DNA of 64,000 bases from Euphorbia lathyris (GCF_963576675.1 NC_088913.1:84939001-85003000), one strand, 5' to 3'; shown: positions 24,326-37,300, counted from the first letter of the stretch. Made by a program: numbers and translations. Notes: generated by a model not told the origin, from the letters alone.

Positions 24326-25444
24326 TATATAAGAAAGGTTCCAAACAACTGAACCATTTGTTCAACATATAATCACTTACACAATTTAATCAGTACAATC
24401 AACAACCTCATTGCCTTGATCTTGATTTATACAAACTAAAGCACCAGCCCCACAAACTATATCAGCAGCCCTACAAACAAGAAAAAACATTAATCAATCC
24501 ACAAATATTAATTGAGTTGTTCCAAAACAAAAAACAGGAATTATTCAAACATAATAAATTAGATTTCAGATGAAACAGCTTCATCAGATAAGGACTGGCT
24601 TAACAACTCAAATTGAGGAGCAGAATTCATCTTTATTTTCAACCTCAGTCCTTCAGATGACTCTACTTTCCCTCTAACTTTCTTCACTACTCCTCTCTTC
24701 TTCTTCTTCTTCTTCTTCTTCTTCTTCTTCTCATTCTCTGCTCCTCCTCTCTCTTTTTCAAAACCTTCAACTCTCTTTCTCTGTACCTGCTTGTTGTATT
24801 CTTCATTAACAACATTATATTCTTCCCAAAAACCAGGAAGATTAAAAAAATCATTATCCTCATCAGATTCTTTAAATAATTTTCCCGAATGCTGACTTGC
24901 TAGCATTCGCTCGGAACGCTGGCTCATCCTCTCTTCCTTGCTGACTCTGTACTTCGTAAAAATGTTCTCAACAAATGTATTCATTCGTACAGGTAAGTCA
25001 TTCTCCTCAAACATATTTTCTGCTTCATCCACCAACATAAACATCTCAGTTACAATATTAGATAATTACTTAGCCACTGATTTAAACCTGCCCGTGAATT
25101 CCTGCATTTATAAAATTTATCAAAACGAAACAGAATCTTCTATACAAAAGAAAAACACAGATGCATACCATGAAGTAACTGGGATAGCCAGAAACTCCTT
25201 CTTGAGTATCTTCATCTTCTCCTTCTTCTACATGCTTCTTCTTCTTTTCTTCTCTCTTATTCTTCTTCTTACCTTCGACCTTAGGGCCTTCACATTCTAC
25301 CTCTGCCTCAAGTTTCACTAATCTCTTCAATACAATTCCCTTACTAAAACCACTGGCTTTTTCCAACTTAATTCTTTCAGAACATTATTCCACACAAAGG
25401 TTAGTGGAAAGGAACGTGGCCTCAAATCAACACCACGTTGCAAA
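24326..25444 (-). pseudogene. Ulp1 gene, coiled-coil and basic exons, array copy a
   Basis: Continuation of the copy 3 Ulp1 gene on the far side of the satellite element. The exon at about 25044-24565 encodes FVENIFTKYRVSKEERMSQRS, a charged coiled coil and a Lys homopolymer from the (CTT)12 tract at 24696-24731. The exon at about 25366-25160 is basic and Glu-rich. A run AATATTAGATAATTAC at 25054 puts a stop in the LATDVTEMF region. The gene is cut at 25445 by a CACTA terminus. Confidence 0.75.
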
Positions 25445-25857
25445 CACTACAAGAAAATAACTGTTTACTAACGGAAATTTCCGTCAATAAACATCAAAAT
25501 TCCGTTAGTAAAGCATGTTATTGACGGAAATCTGACGGAATGAAAACTGTCAGATAAACACACGTCAGTAAATACATTCTGACGAAATATTGACGGAATA
25601 TTGACGGAATAATTCTGTCAGTACATTCTGACGTTTTATTTGACGTTTGAACCGTCAAAATGTTCTGTTTCCATTGACATTAAAAACCGTCAAAATTGTT
25701 GTTGTTATGTTACACGGGAATATTTTCGTCAGGATAGTTTTATTTGACGGAACATTCCGTCAGTAAATTTAAATTTTTTTAAAATATATAATAATATATC
25801 AGCATTGTTTTTATAATTATAAATTCATTAATTAAAAAAATGATATTATTTGTTAAA
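25445..25857. mobile_element. CACTA element end, array copy a
   Basis: Begins CACTACAAGAAAATAACTG, the typical CACTA (En/Spm) terminus, followed by subterminal repeats of TGACGGAATAT and its inverse TTCCGTCA. It interrupts the Ulp1 gene after TTGCAAA. The opposite end was not found. At 25857 it passes directly into Gypsy reverse-transcriptase sequence. Confidence 0.8.
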
Positions 25858-28708
25858 TATCAACATCGATTTCTATGTTGACTTAGCACCCGAAACAAGA
25901 CCCATATCTATGCCTCCTTACCGAATGGCTCCCGCTGAACTAAAGGAGTTGAAGGAACAACTGCAAGACTTGCTTGACAAAGGGTTCATCCGCCCTAGTG
26001 TCTCTCCTTGGGGTGCTCCTGTGTTGTTTGTGAAGAAGAAGGATGGATCAATGAGGTTGTGCAATGATTATCGACAGTTGAACAAGGTCACAATACGTAA
26101 CAAATACCCTCTTCCTCGAATCGATGATCTATTTGATCAGCTCCAGGGTGCAAAGTACTTCTCTAAAATCGATCTGAGGTCCGGCTATCATCAGTTGAGG
26201 GTTAAAAATGTTGACATACCTAAGACAGCTTTCAGGACTAGGTATGGTCACTATGAATTTCTGGTGATGCCTTTTGGTCTCACTAATGCTCCTACAGCTT
26301 TTATGGATCTAATGAATAGGGTGTTTAAGCCCTTCCTTGATCGTTTTGTGATAGTATTCATAGATGACATTCTGGTGTATTCTAAAAGTAAAGAAGAACA
26401 TGAGCAGCATCTGAGGCTTGTTCTTCAGACCCTAAGAGAGAACGAGTTGTATGCCAAATTCTCAAAATGTGAATTCTGGTTGGATAGTGTCGCATTTTTA
26501 GGGCATGTGGTATCCAAAGATGGGGTGAGCGTTGATCCGAAGAAGGTTGATGTTATTCTTCATTGGCCAAGGCCTAGTTCAGTGTCGGAGATTCGGAGTT
26601 TTCTTGGGTTAGCGGGTTACTATCGACGTTTTACGCAAGACTTTTCTCGAATAGCTTCTCCTTTAACCAAGTTAACCCAGAAGAATGTGAAGTTTCAGTG
26701 GTCAGAAGCGTGTGAGAAGAGCTTTGAAGAATTGAAAGTTCGTTTGACTTCAGCACCAGTGTTAGCTCTTCCATCTGGATCGGAGGGCTACACAGTGTTT
26801 TGTGATGCTTCAAGGGTTGGTCTGGGTTGTGTATTGATGCAACATGGTCATGTGATTGCATATGCTTCTCGCCAATTAAAGCAGCACGAAAAGAATTATC
26901 CAACTCATGATTTAGAAATGGCAGCAGTGATCTTTGCCCTAAAGATATGGAGACATTACTTGTATGGGGAGACATGTGAGATTTTCACTGACCATAAAAG
27001 TCTCAAATACATCTTTGATCAGCGTGATTTGAATTTGAGGCAGAGAAGATGGGTGGAGTATCTCAAGGATTATGATTGCACAATTCAATACCATCCAGGG
27101 AAAGCAAACGTTGTAGCAGATGCTTTAAGTAGGAAATCTCTAGGTAGCTTAGCTCATCTTTCCGTAGTGAGGAGACCTTTAATTAGTGACATTTAAGAAT
27201 TGATTGATCAAGGAGTAAAAATTGAGGCAACTTCTGAAGCGTTAGTAGCTCATTTTCGTGTTAGACCTATTCTATTAGATAGAATCAAGGTAGCCCAACA
27301 AGAAGATCCTCAATTGTGTAAAGTTAGGGATGGTGTTTGTCAGGGTAAGGTTCAGGAATTCGTGATTGGTGATGATGGAGTTCTTCATTATGGGACTAGA
27401 CTGTGTGTTCCTGATGTTGATGATTTAAAAAGGGAAATTTTGGAGGAAGCACACTGTTCAGCTTATACAGTTCATCCTGGTTCCACTAAGATGTATAGAG
27501 ATTTAAGGGAGTTATACTGGTGGAGTGGAATAAAGAGAGATGTTGCAGACTTTGTTGCTAAATGCCTTACTTGTCAACAAGTCAAGGCAGAACATCAGAG
27601 ACCGTCTGGGTTGCTCCAACCACTACCCATTCCTGAGTGGAAGTGGGAGAATATTGCTATGGACTTCGTGGTAGGATTGCCTCGCACTAGAGGAGGGTAC
27701 GATTCCATTTGGGTGATAGTCGACCGTTTAACTAAGTCTGCTCATTTTCTTCATGTGAAGATAACTTATGATTTCTCTAAGCTTGCTCAGTTATACATTG
27801 ATGAGATTGTTAGACTTCATGGAGTCCCAGTCTCTATTGTGTCGGATCGTGGTGCTCAATTCACTTCTCGATTCTGGAAGAAATTTCAAGAAGCACTTGG
27901 TACAAAACTTCAGTTTGGCACCGCTTTTCATCCTCAGACGGACGGTCAGTCAGAGAGGACTATTCAGACTTTAGAGGATATGCTTCGAGCTTGTATTTTT
28001 GATTTTGGCCAAAATTGGGATCATCATTTGCCTTTGGTAGTGTTTGCTTATAACAACAGCTATCAAGCTAGCATAGAGATGGCACCTTATGAAGCTTTGT
28101 ATGGTCGTAAGTGTCGGTCGCCGATTTGTTGGGATGAGGTTGGAGAAAGGAGACTCACTAGACCCGAGTTGATACAGTTGACTTCAGACAAAGTTCGTAT
28201 TATCCGTGAGAGACTCTTGACAGCTCAAAGTAGGCAAAAGAGTTATGTTGATCCGAGGCGCAAGAATGTAGAATCTCAGATCGGTGATCATGTGTTTCTG
28301 AAGGTCTCTCCGATGAAAGGAATCATGCGTTTTGGCAAGAAAGGAAAATTAAGTCCGTGTTATGTAGGCCCGTTTGAGATTCTAGAAAGGATTGGTGCAG
28401 TTGCATATCGATTAGCTCTCCCACCTGATTTCTCTAAGGTTCATCCGGTATTCCATATATCGATGCTTAGGAAATACATTCATGATGCTTCCCATGTCTT
28501 GCAACCTCAAACTATACAAGTTAGAGATGATCTGACCTATGAAGAGCAACCCATTGGCATTTTAGACAACCAAGTTCGGAAGCTGCGTTCTAAAGAAATT
28601 CCTTTAGTTAAAGTTCTTTGGCAAAATCACTCAAGTAGTGAGGCCACTTGGGAGACTGAATCCGAGATGCGAGTTAGATACCCTCATTTATTCAATATGT
28701 CAGGTTAG
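25858..28708 (+). pseudogene. Ty3/Gypsy chromovirus pol, 5'-truncated, array copy a
   Basis: Pol of a plant chromovirus. It starts within the protease-RT linker and keeps reverse transcriptase ([11 protein letters not shown]), RNase H ([12 protein letters not shown]), integrase zinc finger and DDE core ([26 protein letters not shown]), and a C-terminal chromodomain-like end (LVKVLWQNH...ATWE). One stop, TAA at 27194-27196, interrupts it between RNase H and integrase. It lacks LTRs, primer site, gag and protease. RT residues V, A and L, where the other two copies have M, T and M, look ancestral. Confidence 0.92.
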
Positions 28709-28736
28709 TGTCCTTATAATCTAACACAATAATCTC

Positions 28737-29770
28737 GAAATAGCACCAATATAGGCTTAACGTTTACAACATAATATCAATTTAGGCTTAACGTTTATAA
28801 TATAGCATCAATTTAGGCCTCATGTACAAAATAGCACCAATATAGGTCTAACGTTTACAAAATTAAGTCAAAATTTACGTAAATTACGTCTAAAAATAGA
28901 AGATTTAAGTAACTTTCAAAGATTTTACGCAAAACTAAATTCTTCACAAAGTTAATATTTTTTATAAAAATATAGCTTTACGTAAATTAAGTCTAACTTT
29001 ACGTAAATTATGTCTAAGAATACAAAATTTACGTAAAGTTGAAAGGTTTTACGTAAAACTCAATTTTTTTGGAAGTTACTGATTTTTTTTTCTAAAATTA
29101 CAAATTTACATAAATTATGTATAAAAATATAAGATTTACGTAAAATTCAAAAGTTTTATGTAAAACTAGATTTTTCGCAAAATTAAAATAAAACTTTACT
29201 TAAATTAAGTCAAATTTTACGTAAATTATGTCTAAAAATAGAAGATTTGCATAAAGATCAAAAGTTTTATGTAAAACTCAATTTTTTCGCAATGTTAATG
29301 ATTAAAAAAAATACAATTTTAAATAAATTAAGTTAAACTTTACGTTAATTTTGTCTAAAAATAAAAATTTTATGTAAAGTTTAAAGGTTTTACGTAAATT
29401 TGATTTTTTACAAAATTACTAATTTGTATTTAAAAAATAGAACTTTATGTAAATTAAATTTAATTTTATATAAAAAAAGTTATCAAGATTGAGAAACAAG
29501 AAATTCAGGGAGATTAGAAGAAAAAAAATGTTATAAAATGGTGATTAGAAAAATATAATAATGAAGGAGAGTAAGGTTGAAAGAATTTCCAGAAAAAATA
29601 AAAAGTATAGCAGGTGTTAATTAGAAATCAATCTCTAACAAGGAGTTTAAGTAGCCGGTAAAATGAATTTAATAATTTAATGATGAGATTCTAATATTTT
29701 TGAGATCAAACGGTGTAAAACACAAAGTAACTTTACTTTGTTTTGTGACCAAGTAACAGTTGCCAACACC
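28737..29770. repeat. Right arm of satellite-bearing element, array copy b
   Basis: Near-copy of 23286-24317. It begins about 30 bp after the Gypsy pol stop, with no 3' LTR between them, and ends in CAACACC followed by TCCACACA at 29771-29778. Confidence 0.85.
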
Positions 29771-30902
29771 TCCACACATATATAAGAAAGGTTCCAAACA
29801 ACTGAACCATTTGTTCAACAAATAATCACTTACACAATTTAATCAGTACAATCAACAACCTCATCGCCTTGATCTTGATTTATACAAACTAAAGCACCAG
29901 CCCCACAAACTATATCAGCAGCCCTACAAACAAGAAAAAACATTAATTAATCCACAAATATTAATTGAGTTGTTCCAAAACAAAAAACAGGAATTATTCA
30001 AACATAATAAATTACATTTGAGATGAAATAGCTTCATCAGATAAGGACTGGCTTAACAACTCAAATTGAGGAGCAGAATTCATCTTTATTTTCAACCTCA
30101 GTCCTTCAGATGACTCTACTTTCCCTCTAACTTTCTTCACTACTCCTCTCTTCTTCTTCTTCTTCTTCTTCTTCTTCTTCTTCTTCTTCTTCTCCTTCTT
30201 CTTCTTCTTCTTCTTCTTCTTCTCATTCTCTGCTCCTCCCCTCTCTTTTTCAAAACCTTCAACTCTCTTTCTCTGTACCTGCTTGTTGTATTCTTTATTA
30301 ACAACATTGTATTCTTCTCATCAGATTCTTTAAATAATTTTCCCGAATGCTGACTTGCTAGCATTCGCTCGGAACGCTGGCTCATCCTCTCTTCCTTGCT
30401 GACTCTGTACTTCGTAAAAATGTTCTCAACAAATGTATTCATTCGTACAGGTAAGTCATTCTCCTCAAACATATTTTCTGCTTCATCCACCAACATAAAC
30501 ATCTCAGTTACAGTAGTAGCTAATTTCTTAGCCACTGATTTAAACCTGCCCGTGAATTCCTGCATTTATAAAATTTATCAAAACGAAACAGAATCTTCTA
30601 TATAAAAGAAAAACACAGATGCATACCATGAAGTAACTAGGATAGCCAGAAACTCCTTCTTGAGTATCTTCATCTTCTCCTTTTTCTACATGCTTCTTCT
30701 TCTTTTCTTCTCTCTTATTCTTCTTCTTACCTTCGACCTTAGGGCCTTCACATTCTACCTCTGCCTCAGATTTCACTAATCTCTTCAATACAATTCCCTT
30801 ACCAAAACCACTGGCTTTTTCCAACTTAATTCTTTCAGAACATTATTCCACACAAAGGTTAGTGGAAAGGAACGTGGCCTCAAATCAACACCACGTTGCA
30901 AA
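29771..30902 (-). pseudogene. Ulp1 coiled-coil exons, array copy b
   Basis: Second array copy of the coiled-coil and basic exons. The (CTT)n tract has grown to about 74 nt (30150-30223, one CTC interruption), against 36 and 39 nt in the other copies. About 34 bp are missing near 30318 (the DNDFFNLPGFWE segment), which shifts the frame and turns the Lys run into Arg. The LATTVTEMF region is intact here, unlike copies a and c. Confidence 0.75.
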
Positions 30903-32030
30903 CACTACAAGAAAATAACTGTTTACTAACGGAAATTTTCGTCAGTAAAGCATGTTATTGACGAAAATCTGACGGAATGAAAACTGTCAGATAAACACAC
31001 GTCAGTAAATACATTCTGACGGAATATTGACGGAATATTGACGGAATAATTCTGTCAGTACATTCTGACGTTTTATTTGACGTTTGAACCGTCAAAATGT
31101 TCTGTTTCCATTGACATTAAAAACCGTCAAAATTGTTGTCGTTATGTTACACGGGAATATTTTCGTCAGGATAGTTTTATTTGACGGAACATTCCGTCAG
31201 TAAATTTAAATTTTTTTAAAATATATAATAATATATCAGCATTGTTTTTATAATTATAAATTCATTAATTAAAAAAATGATATTATTTGTTAAATATCAA
31301 CATTTGGATTGAAGGGAGCTAATTATATCTACAAAGACTTTCTACACAACATAGTTAACATTCTCGAGTTAATTGTAAATAAAAAAAGAAAAACCAAAAT
31401 AACCACAAAATAGGAAATATGAACATAGGTAATAGATGAAGTATGGAATAGATGTGGCTGTTTTCCATTAAGAGCATGGAAAACAATTCAGATGAGAAGC
31501 TTATAACAGTTACAAAACTGAAAATAGAACTTCGCACGAAATTTGATAATATAATTAATCCATAGAAATTTCAACATCTTTCCTCATGATTACCAAGCTA
31601 GGTCATATAATCCCAAAAATTTGATTACTAGTGAATCTTATTGATTCACAATTATCAGCTACTATGAATTTTTCCATCAAAATGAAGACAAAAAACCCAA
31701 TACCGTCTGTAGTTCAGATCTACAGCATACCCCAAAGGGAAAAGTCAACACATTATGATATTTAGCTCCAGCAAAACCTTAATTCGAAAAAAAAGAATTG
31801 CTCTCAAACTTATTTCGGGAAAAAGGAAAGAAACAACTTACTGCATAATAGAGAGCAATAATTACCATGTTGTTATGGTCTGAGCAAGCCTCCCTTCTTC
31901 AAGCTCAAAGTCGTCCATCTCTCTCCCACCTCCAAAACCTGATGCTGGATCCTTTCTCGCATCTCTCCTCCTCAAAGAAATCACGAAACAAAAATAATAA
32001 TAGCCATATCATCAACTTCCATTAAAATAG
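30903..32030. mobile_element. CACTA element end with internal sequence, array copy b
   Basis: Same CACTACAAGAAAA terminus and TGACGGAAT subterminal repeats as copy a, with about 27 bp fewer in the first 60. It continues past the point where copy a breaks (31302) into 730 bp of internal sequence that includes an exon-like captured segment, and stops where a Gypsy LTR begins. Confidence 0.75.
31866..31970 (-). pseudogene. Captured host-gene exon inside CACTA, copy b
   Basis: A 105-nt minus-strand segment open in one phase, bordered by AG on the 5' side and GTAATT on the 3' side. It encodes RRDARKDPASGFGGG and then EMDDFELEEGRLAQ. Its GC content and amino-acid complexity exceed the surroundings. 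I do not recognise the protein. Copy c repeats it at 41577-41681. Confidence 0.5.
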
Positions 32031-34163
32031 TGTAATAACCCTATTTTGAGAAAATTATATATTTAATTTAATTATTTTTATCATATTAAAAATACTAAAT
32101 TTTATGTTTTACAGCTAAGGGGTTTACTTTTACCAAATAAACCCTTGCTAAAAGGCAAAGTGAAAAAAAAAGGTTTCTTCTCCTAATTGTTTCAAACAGC
32201 CGCCAATGGCTTTCTTCAAGGTTCTCTAAAGCTGCTCTATCAAATTTTCTGTGTCTCTCCTCCAATTAGTTTTGGAACCATCAAACTTTTATAATAATTT
32301 CCTCTTCTCAAGGTTGTTCCATCATTGTCAGGTAACTTTATATATATATTTTTATAAAAAAAACTTGTTCTCTGTCTTTCCAAATAGTAGTCCTATTCGA
32401 ATTCATTGTGTTTTACAAATAAAATATACTATTGTTAATTTCATTTTGGAAAAGTGAGCATAGCACAATCTATTGATTTAACTTTCTCTGCAACTTCATT
32501 TTTTTTTTTGTCCATGATTTCAATTGCCAATTTATTATTATATAATAGTACAACTTACCTTCCTCTGGAACTTCATTTTTTTGTCCATGAATTGATAAGA
32601 CTATCCCATCCTATCTACCTACCTTTCTACCTTTGCTATTATAATATATTATTATATAATAAAAACTTTTCCAAACCTTTGACCCATTTAATCTCTTTTT
32701 TTTACATGGAAATAAAAGCTTTGGATTAAGGCACAGTAAATCCGTTTTCTCTTTTTTTTTTCTTTCCAGAAACAAAGGTTTAATAATTTTAGCAATATCT
32801 TCACATAAGTAGTTTTAAAAATGGTTTAGTTTAATTGATTTCTGAAGGTTTATTGCTTTCTCCCCTAATATATTAATTGTCCCCATTAGTTTAGATATGA
32901 TTAAGCTTAGTTAATTCATTTTTCCCTTTTATTGAACCAATAGGAAATTCTGATATCCCTTCAGTTGATTGAGAGACGAGCTTTTCGGTGCTTGCTTCCG
33001 TTTAAATTCCAGGTGAGTGGTAATTATAGTACATGATCCTATTTGATTGAAATATTAGATTGAAAAACTGTTTATCAAAAATTAGCGTTTGACAGTATAT
33101 TTTCGTTCCTAAAAACGTATAGCTTAAACCTTGTGTTTACTAAATATCCTTAGTATTAGAGCGTATATTCTGGAACAGGCCTTTATATTGATTTGTTTTA
33201 TTATCAGATACAATGGATTTATTAAAAATTTGATTTGATATGATTTGTAGTTTCTGATACGCGATTTATCGCAGTTATTACCTTTGTTTAGAAATCTGAT
33301 AATTCGTTCAATCAGTTATGATTTTCTAAATTATATATGTATACTATATGTTTTCAAACTGGTACAAGTGCTCAGTATATCTGTATCTGTTATCTGGCCT
33401 CTCACCGATCTTCATAACATTAGGTCCTTGCATTTGTCTTTGAGTCAGGTGTCAGTTGTCAGTTTGTCGTCAGTTGTGTCATCATTAGAAACATGCATAA
33501 GATCGGTGAAGGCGATTGTCTGTTATCTGTATCTGTTATTGGTAGCGCTTACCATTTTTCTGGCCCTGGTGGTGTGCAGTATCACCACTCTGTTACATTG
33601 TACCATGTGTTTTAAAGCTTTTGTCTTATTTTCTGATTATACAAATATTTGCTATTTTGAAAGGTTTCAGAGTTATGTTTGACAATTGATTGTCAGCATT
33701 TGAAATTGATTATCTTATATTGCCCCTTTAGTTTAACTGATTTTGAAATACTATATTTTGAACTATATTCGTCATGATTTAAAAGTATCAGCTTGCCTGC
33801 CTGTTCCCTTTCTGTTGTGTGCTGTAGCTACTACTCACTGAGGTTTTCGCTCGTATAGACAAAAATCTCATACCACGTTGAATCTTTCTTTTTCAGATTA
33901 AGGTCCCTGTTCGTGAGGTAACCCTTGGATTGATGTTGAAGGAGATTGCCTAATAAATTAGCTTTATATTATCTTTGGAGAATTTTGATGATTGAGGTTT
34001 AGACTTGCACATTTGATTCTTTTAAGGTTTATTCATGTAATTGAGACGAGTTTGATATTCTGTTAGTAAATTTTGGAATTTCTATTAGTTCAGAATTAAG
34101 GCTAGCATAGATTAAAGTTAATTTAATTTATGTACCGGTCATGGCCTGGGTTGGGTCGTGACA
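32031..34163 (+). repeat. Gypsy 5' LTR, array copy b
   Basis: 2133 bp from TGTAATAACC to GGGTCGTGACA, a TG...CA LTR. Immediately followed by the primer-binding site. Reading frames inside, such as the one at 33284-33682, are non-coding LTR sequence that recurs only because the LTR recurs. Confidence 0.88.
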
Positions 34164-34167
34164 AAGG

Positions 34168-34179
34168 TGGTATCAGAGC
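34168..34179 (+). promoter_or_regulatory. tRNA-Met primer-binding site, copy b
   Basis: TGGTATCAGAGC, complementary to the 3' end of plant initiator tRNA-Met, four bases after the LTR end. This is the site where minus-strand DNA synthesis starts. Confidence 0.92.
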
Positions 34180-34328
34180 CTAGGTTTAGGTTCTTATAGA
34201 CTTACTGTGTAGGATTCACGTGTTCTGTTCGTATCCCTTATCTTGCATATCTATCTGGGTCTTCTTATTTACTCATTTCAATACCTCATTTGCTAAAGTG
34301 TCTAACTCTGCTGCATGGATAGGTAATC

Positions 34329-37300
34329 ATGCCTCCTAAAGGAAGAAAAAGAGGCAAGAATACGGTTAATGTTAGTACTAGGAGTAGGGTGACCGTTGAG
34401 AATTCATCCCAACTTGATGGGGGAGCTTCACACCCTATTGGAGGACCAGCTCCAGCATCTGAACCAATTTTGCAACCAGTTGGAGGGTCATCTTAGCCGA
34501 CGCGTACAGCTTCAACCTCTCAGCCTACTCAAATATCTAACACTGATTTGGCTGCTGGATTGCAAGGGGTCTTTCAAGCAGTTGAAAGGCTAACAAATGT
34601 GGTAGGTGAAAACAGACAACCAAGAACTACATGATCTGCTATACCTAATGATAGAGCTCAATTACAGGATCTCAGTGACTTCTTGAGGTTACAACCTCCA
34701 AAGTTTTCTGGTGAGGATTCTGTAACAGATCCTATGGATTTTTTAGATGCTATGGACAGATGTTATGAGGTCTTGGGATGCACCAGTGCTAGGATGGTAT
34801 TGTTAGCAGGGAATCCGTTACAAGGAGTGGCGCGTAATTGGTATCTTTCCAAGAGAGGGAATGGACTTGATAACGCTTTCCTTTGGCCACCGTTCCGTGA
34901 TTCTTTCTTAGAGAGGTTCCTTCCTCCCAGTGTTAAGGAAGCTAAAGCTTTAGAGTTTGAAGTGTTGAACCAGGGTGGTATGACTGTGAGTGAATATGAA
35001 ATGAAATTCACTCGACTTGCTCGTTTCGGTGAGCATCTTATTCCAACTAAGGAGAGGAAGGCAATGAGGTTTGAGAGGGGACTTCGGGATAGACTGTTAG
35101 ACCGAATTGCTCCTTTACGATTGTCTAGCTTTGAGGAAGTGGTGGATCGATCCAGGCAGATGGAGATGTTTGATGATCAGCGTAGGGCTCGTGATCAGAA
35201 CAAACGTGCTCGATATGACAGCCAGAGTGGTCAGCATAGTAGGGGAAGTAACTATTCAGTATCTCATGGGTCCCATTCCTTACTTGGTCAAGGAGGGCAA
35301 TACTCCAAGAATAATCAGAGATATGGTCAGAGAGCTCAGCCCACTGGTACTCAGAATAGTCAAAGTTCCTCTAGATCGTCATTCCCTACTTGCCAGCTTT
35401 GCGGTAAATTCCATGGTAACTCTCCATGCCATCGAGCAACTGGGGCTTGTTTTGGTTGTGGTCAGGTGGGACATAGAAGAAAAGATTGCCCAAGCAGTAA
35501 CACAACACTAGCTGTGGGTCAGGATACAGTTTCTACTCCTTTTGTTGGTACTCAGCCCTCTTCTCAGTATGGTGGTAGAGGCCAGAGTTCAGGAGGTCGA
35601 GGGCAGGGTGGTCGAGGTCCCAACTCAGCTCCTAATCATGCAACAGCAGGTTGAGGTCAGTCTAGAGCCTTTGCTCTGACACAACAGGATGCTCAGGCAT
35701 CTAATGCAGTGGTGACAGGTACCATTTCTGTATGTTCATTTGATGCTAGAGTTTTGATTGATCCTGGTGCTACACATTCCTTTGTTTCTCCTTATTTTTC
35801 TATGAAATTTGGTGTACCACCCACTATGTTAGATTGTCCTTTATCTGTGGCAACACCTATAGGAGATGTCCTTGACATAAATCTAGCTTTTAAGAATTGC
35901 TTAGTAAAAGTAGGGGAAAGGGAACTCTTAGCTGATCTTGTATTACTTGAAATGTTAGATTTTGATGTGCTTTTGGGAATGGATTGGTTAGCCTCATATC
36001 ATGCCTCTTTAAACTGTTATAGCAAGTTAGTAACCTTTAAAATTCCTAGGGAGATAGAATTCCAATTTCAAGGAGATCGTAGCATGGCTCCTCATAGTCT
36101 TATTTCTGCTATTGCTGCAAGAAGATTGTTGTATAAGAACTGTGAAGGGTTTCTAGCTTATGTTAAGGATACTCAAACAAAAGGTGTTGATTTGGAGAAT
36201 GTTGATATGGTGAATGAGTTTGCTGATGTTTTTCCTGAAGATTTGGCAGGTTTGCCACCTGAGAGAGTAATCGATTTCTATGTTGACTTAGCACCCGAAA
36301 CAAGACCCATATCTATGCCTCCTTACCGAATGGCTCCCGCTGAACTAAAGGAGTTGAAGGAACAACTGCAAGACTTGCTTGACAAAGGGTTCATCCGCCC
36401 TAGTGTCTCTCCTTGGGGTGCTCCTGTGTTGTTTATGAAGAAGAAGGATGGATCAATGAGGTTGTGCAATGATTATCGACAGTTGAACAAGGTCACAATA
36501 CGTAACAAATACCCTCTTCCTCGAATCGATGATCTATTTGATCAGCTCCAGGGTGCAAAGTACTTCTCTAAGATCGATCTGAGGTCCGGCTATCATCAGT
36601 TGAGGGTTAAAAATGTTGACATACCTAAGACAGCTTTCAGGACTAGGTATGGTCACTATGAATTTCTGGTGATGCCTTTTGGTCTCACTAATGCTCCTAC
36701 AACTTTTATGGATCTAATGAATAAGGTGTTTAAGCCCTTCCTTGATCGTTTTGTGATAGTATTCATAGATGACATTATGGTGTATTCTAAAAGTAAAGAA
36801 GAACATGAGCAGCATCTGAGGCTTGTTCTTCAGACCCTAAGAGAGAACCAGTTGTATGCCAAATTCTCAAAATGTGAATTCTGGTTGGATAGTGTCGCAT
36901 TTTTAGGGCATGTGGTATCCAAAGATGGGGTGAGCGTTGATCCGAAGAAGGTTGATGTTATTCTTCATTGGCCAAGGCCTAGTTCAGTGTCGGAGATTCG
37001 GAGTTTTCTTGGGTTAGCGGGTTACTATCGACGTTTTACGCAAGACTTTTCTCGAATAGCTTCTCCTTTAACCAAGTTAACCCAGAAGAATGTGAAGTTT
37101 CAGTGGTCAGAAGCGTGTGAGAAGAGCTTTGAAGAATTGAAAGTTCGTTTGACTTCAGCACCAGTGTTAGCTCTTCCATCTGGATCGGGGGGCTACACAG
37201 TGTTTTGTGATGCTTCAAGGGTTGGTCTGGGTTGTGTATTGATGCAACATGGTCATGTGATTGCATATGCTTCTCGCCAATTAAAGCAGCACGAAAAGAA

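Larger units (their letters stand above)
8487..25444 (+). mobile_element. MULE copy 3, most complete (nested insertion inside)
   Basis: Left end begins GGGGTGAGATCCAGTGTGAC with three GTGTGACA-like units in the first 65 bp. Then come the FAR1-type transposase gene (+), a small coiled-coil gene (-), a motif-rich spacer, and the Ulp1 gene (-). The Ulp1 gene is split by the satellite-bearing element at 17139-24317 and resumes at 24326. A CACTA end interrupts it at 25445, so the right terminus is not present at the expected place. The two main genes converge. Confidence 0.8.

Noticed and set aside
26631..26975. 114-residue minus-strand frame, repeated at 37036-37380
   Set aside because: Antisense shadow of the Gypsy RNase H coding sequence.
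25850..28708. Gypsy pol as an endogenous animal-type retrovirus
   Set aside because: Gag-pol order, chromodomain-like end and tRNA-Met primer site fit a plant Ty3/Gypsy chromovirus; no envelope-like frame was seen downstream.
30140..30250. Arg homopolymer protein on the minus strand
   Set aside because: Frameshifted reading of the CTT microsatellite after a small deletion in copy b.
25445..32030. A complete CACTA element
   Set aside because: Only one terminus (CACTACAAGAAAA) is present; I found no opposite TTTTCTTGTAGTG-type end or transposase.
33284..33682. 132-residue frame in the Gypsy LTR, also at 42967-43365
   Set aside because: It lies wholly inside duplicated LTRs, and the related fourth LTR (60328-62763) does not keep the frame. 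Repetition reflects LTR copying.
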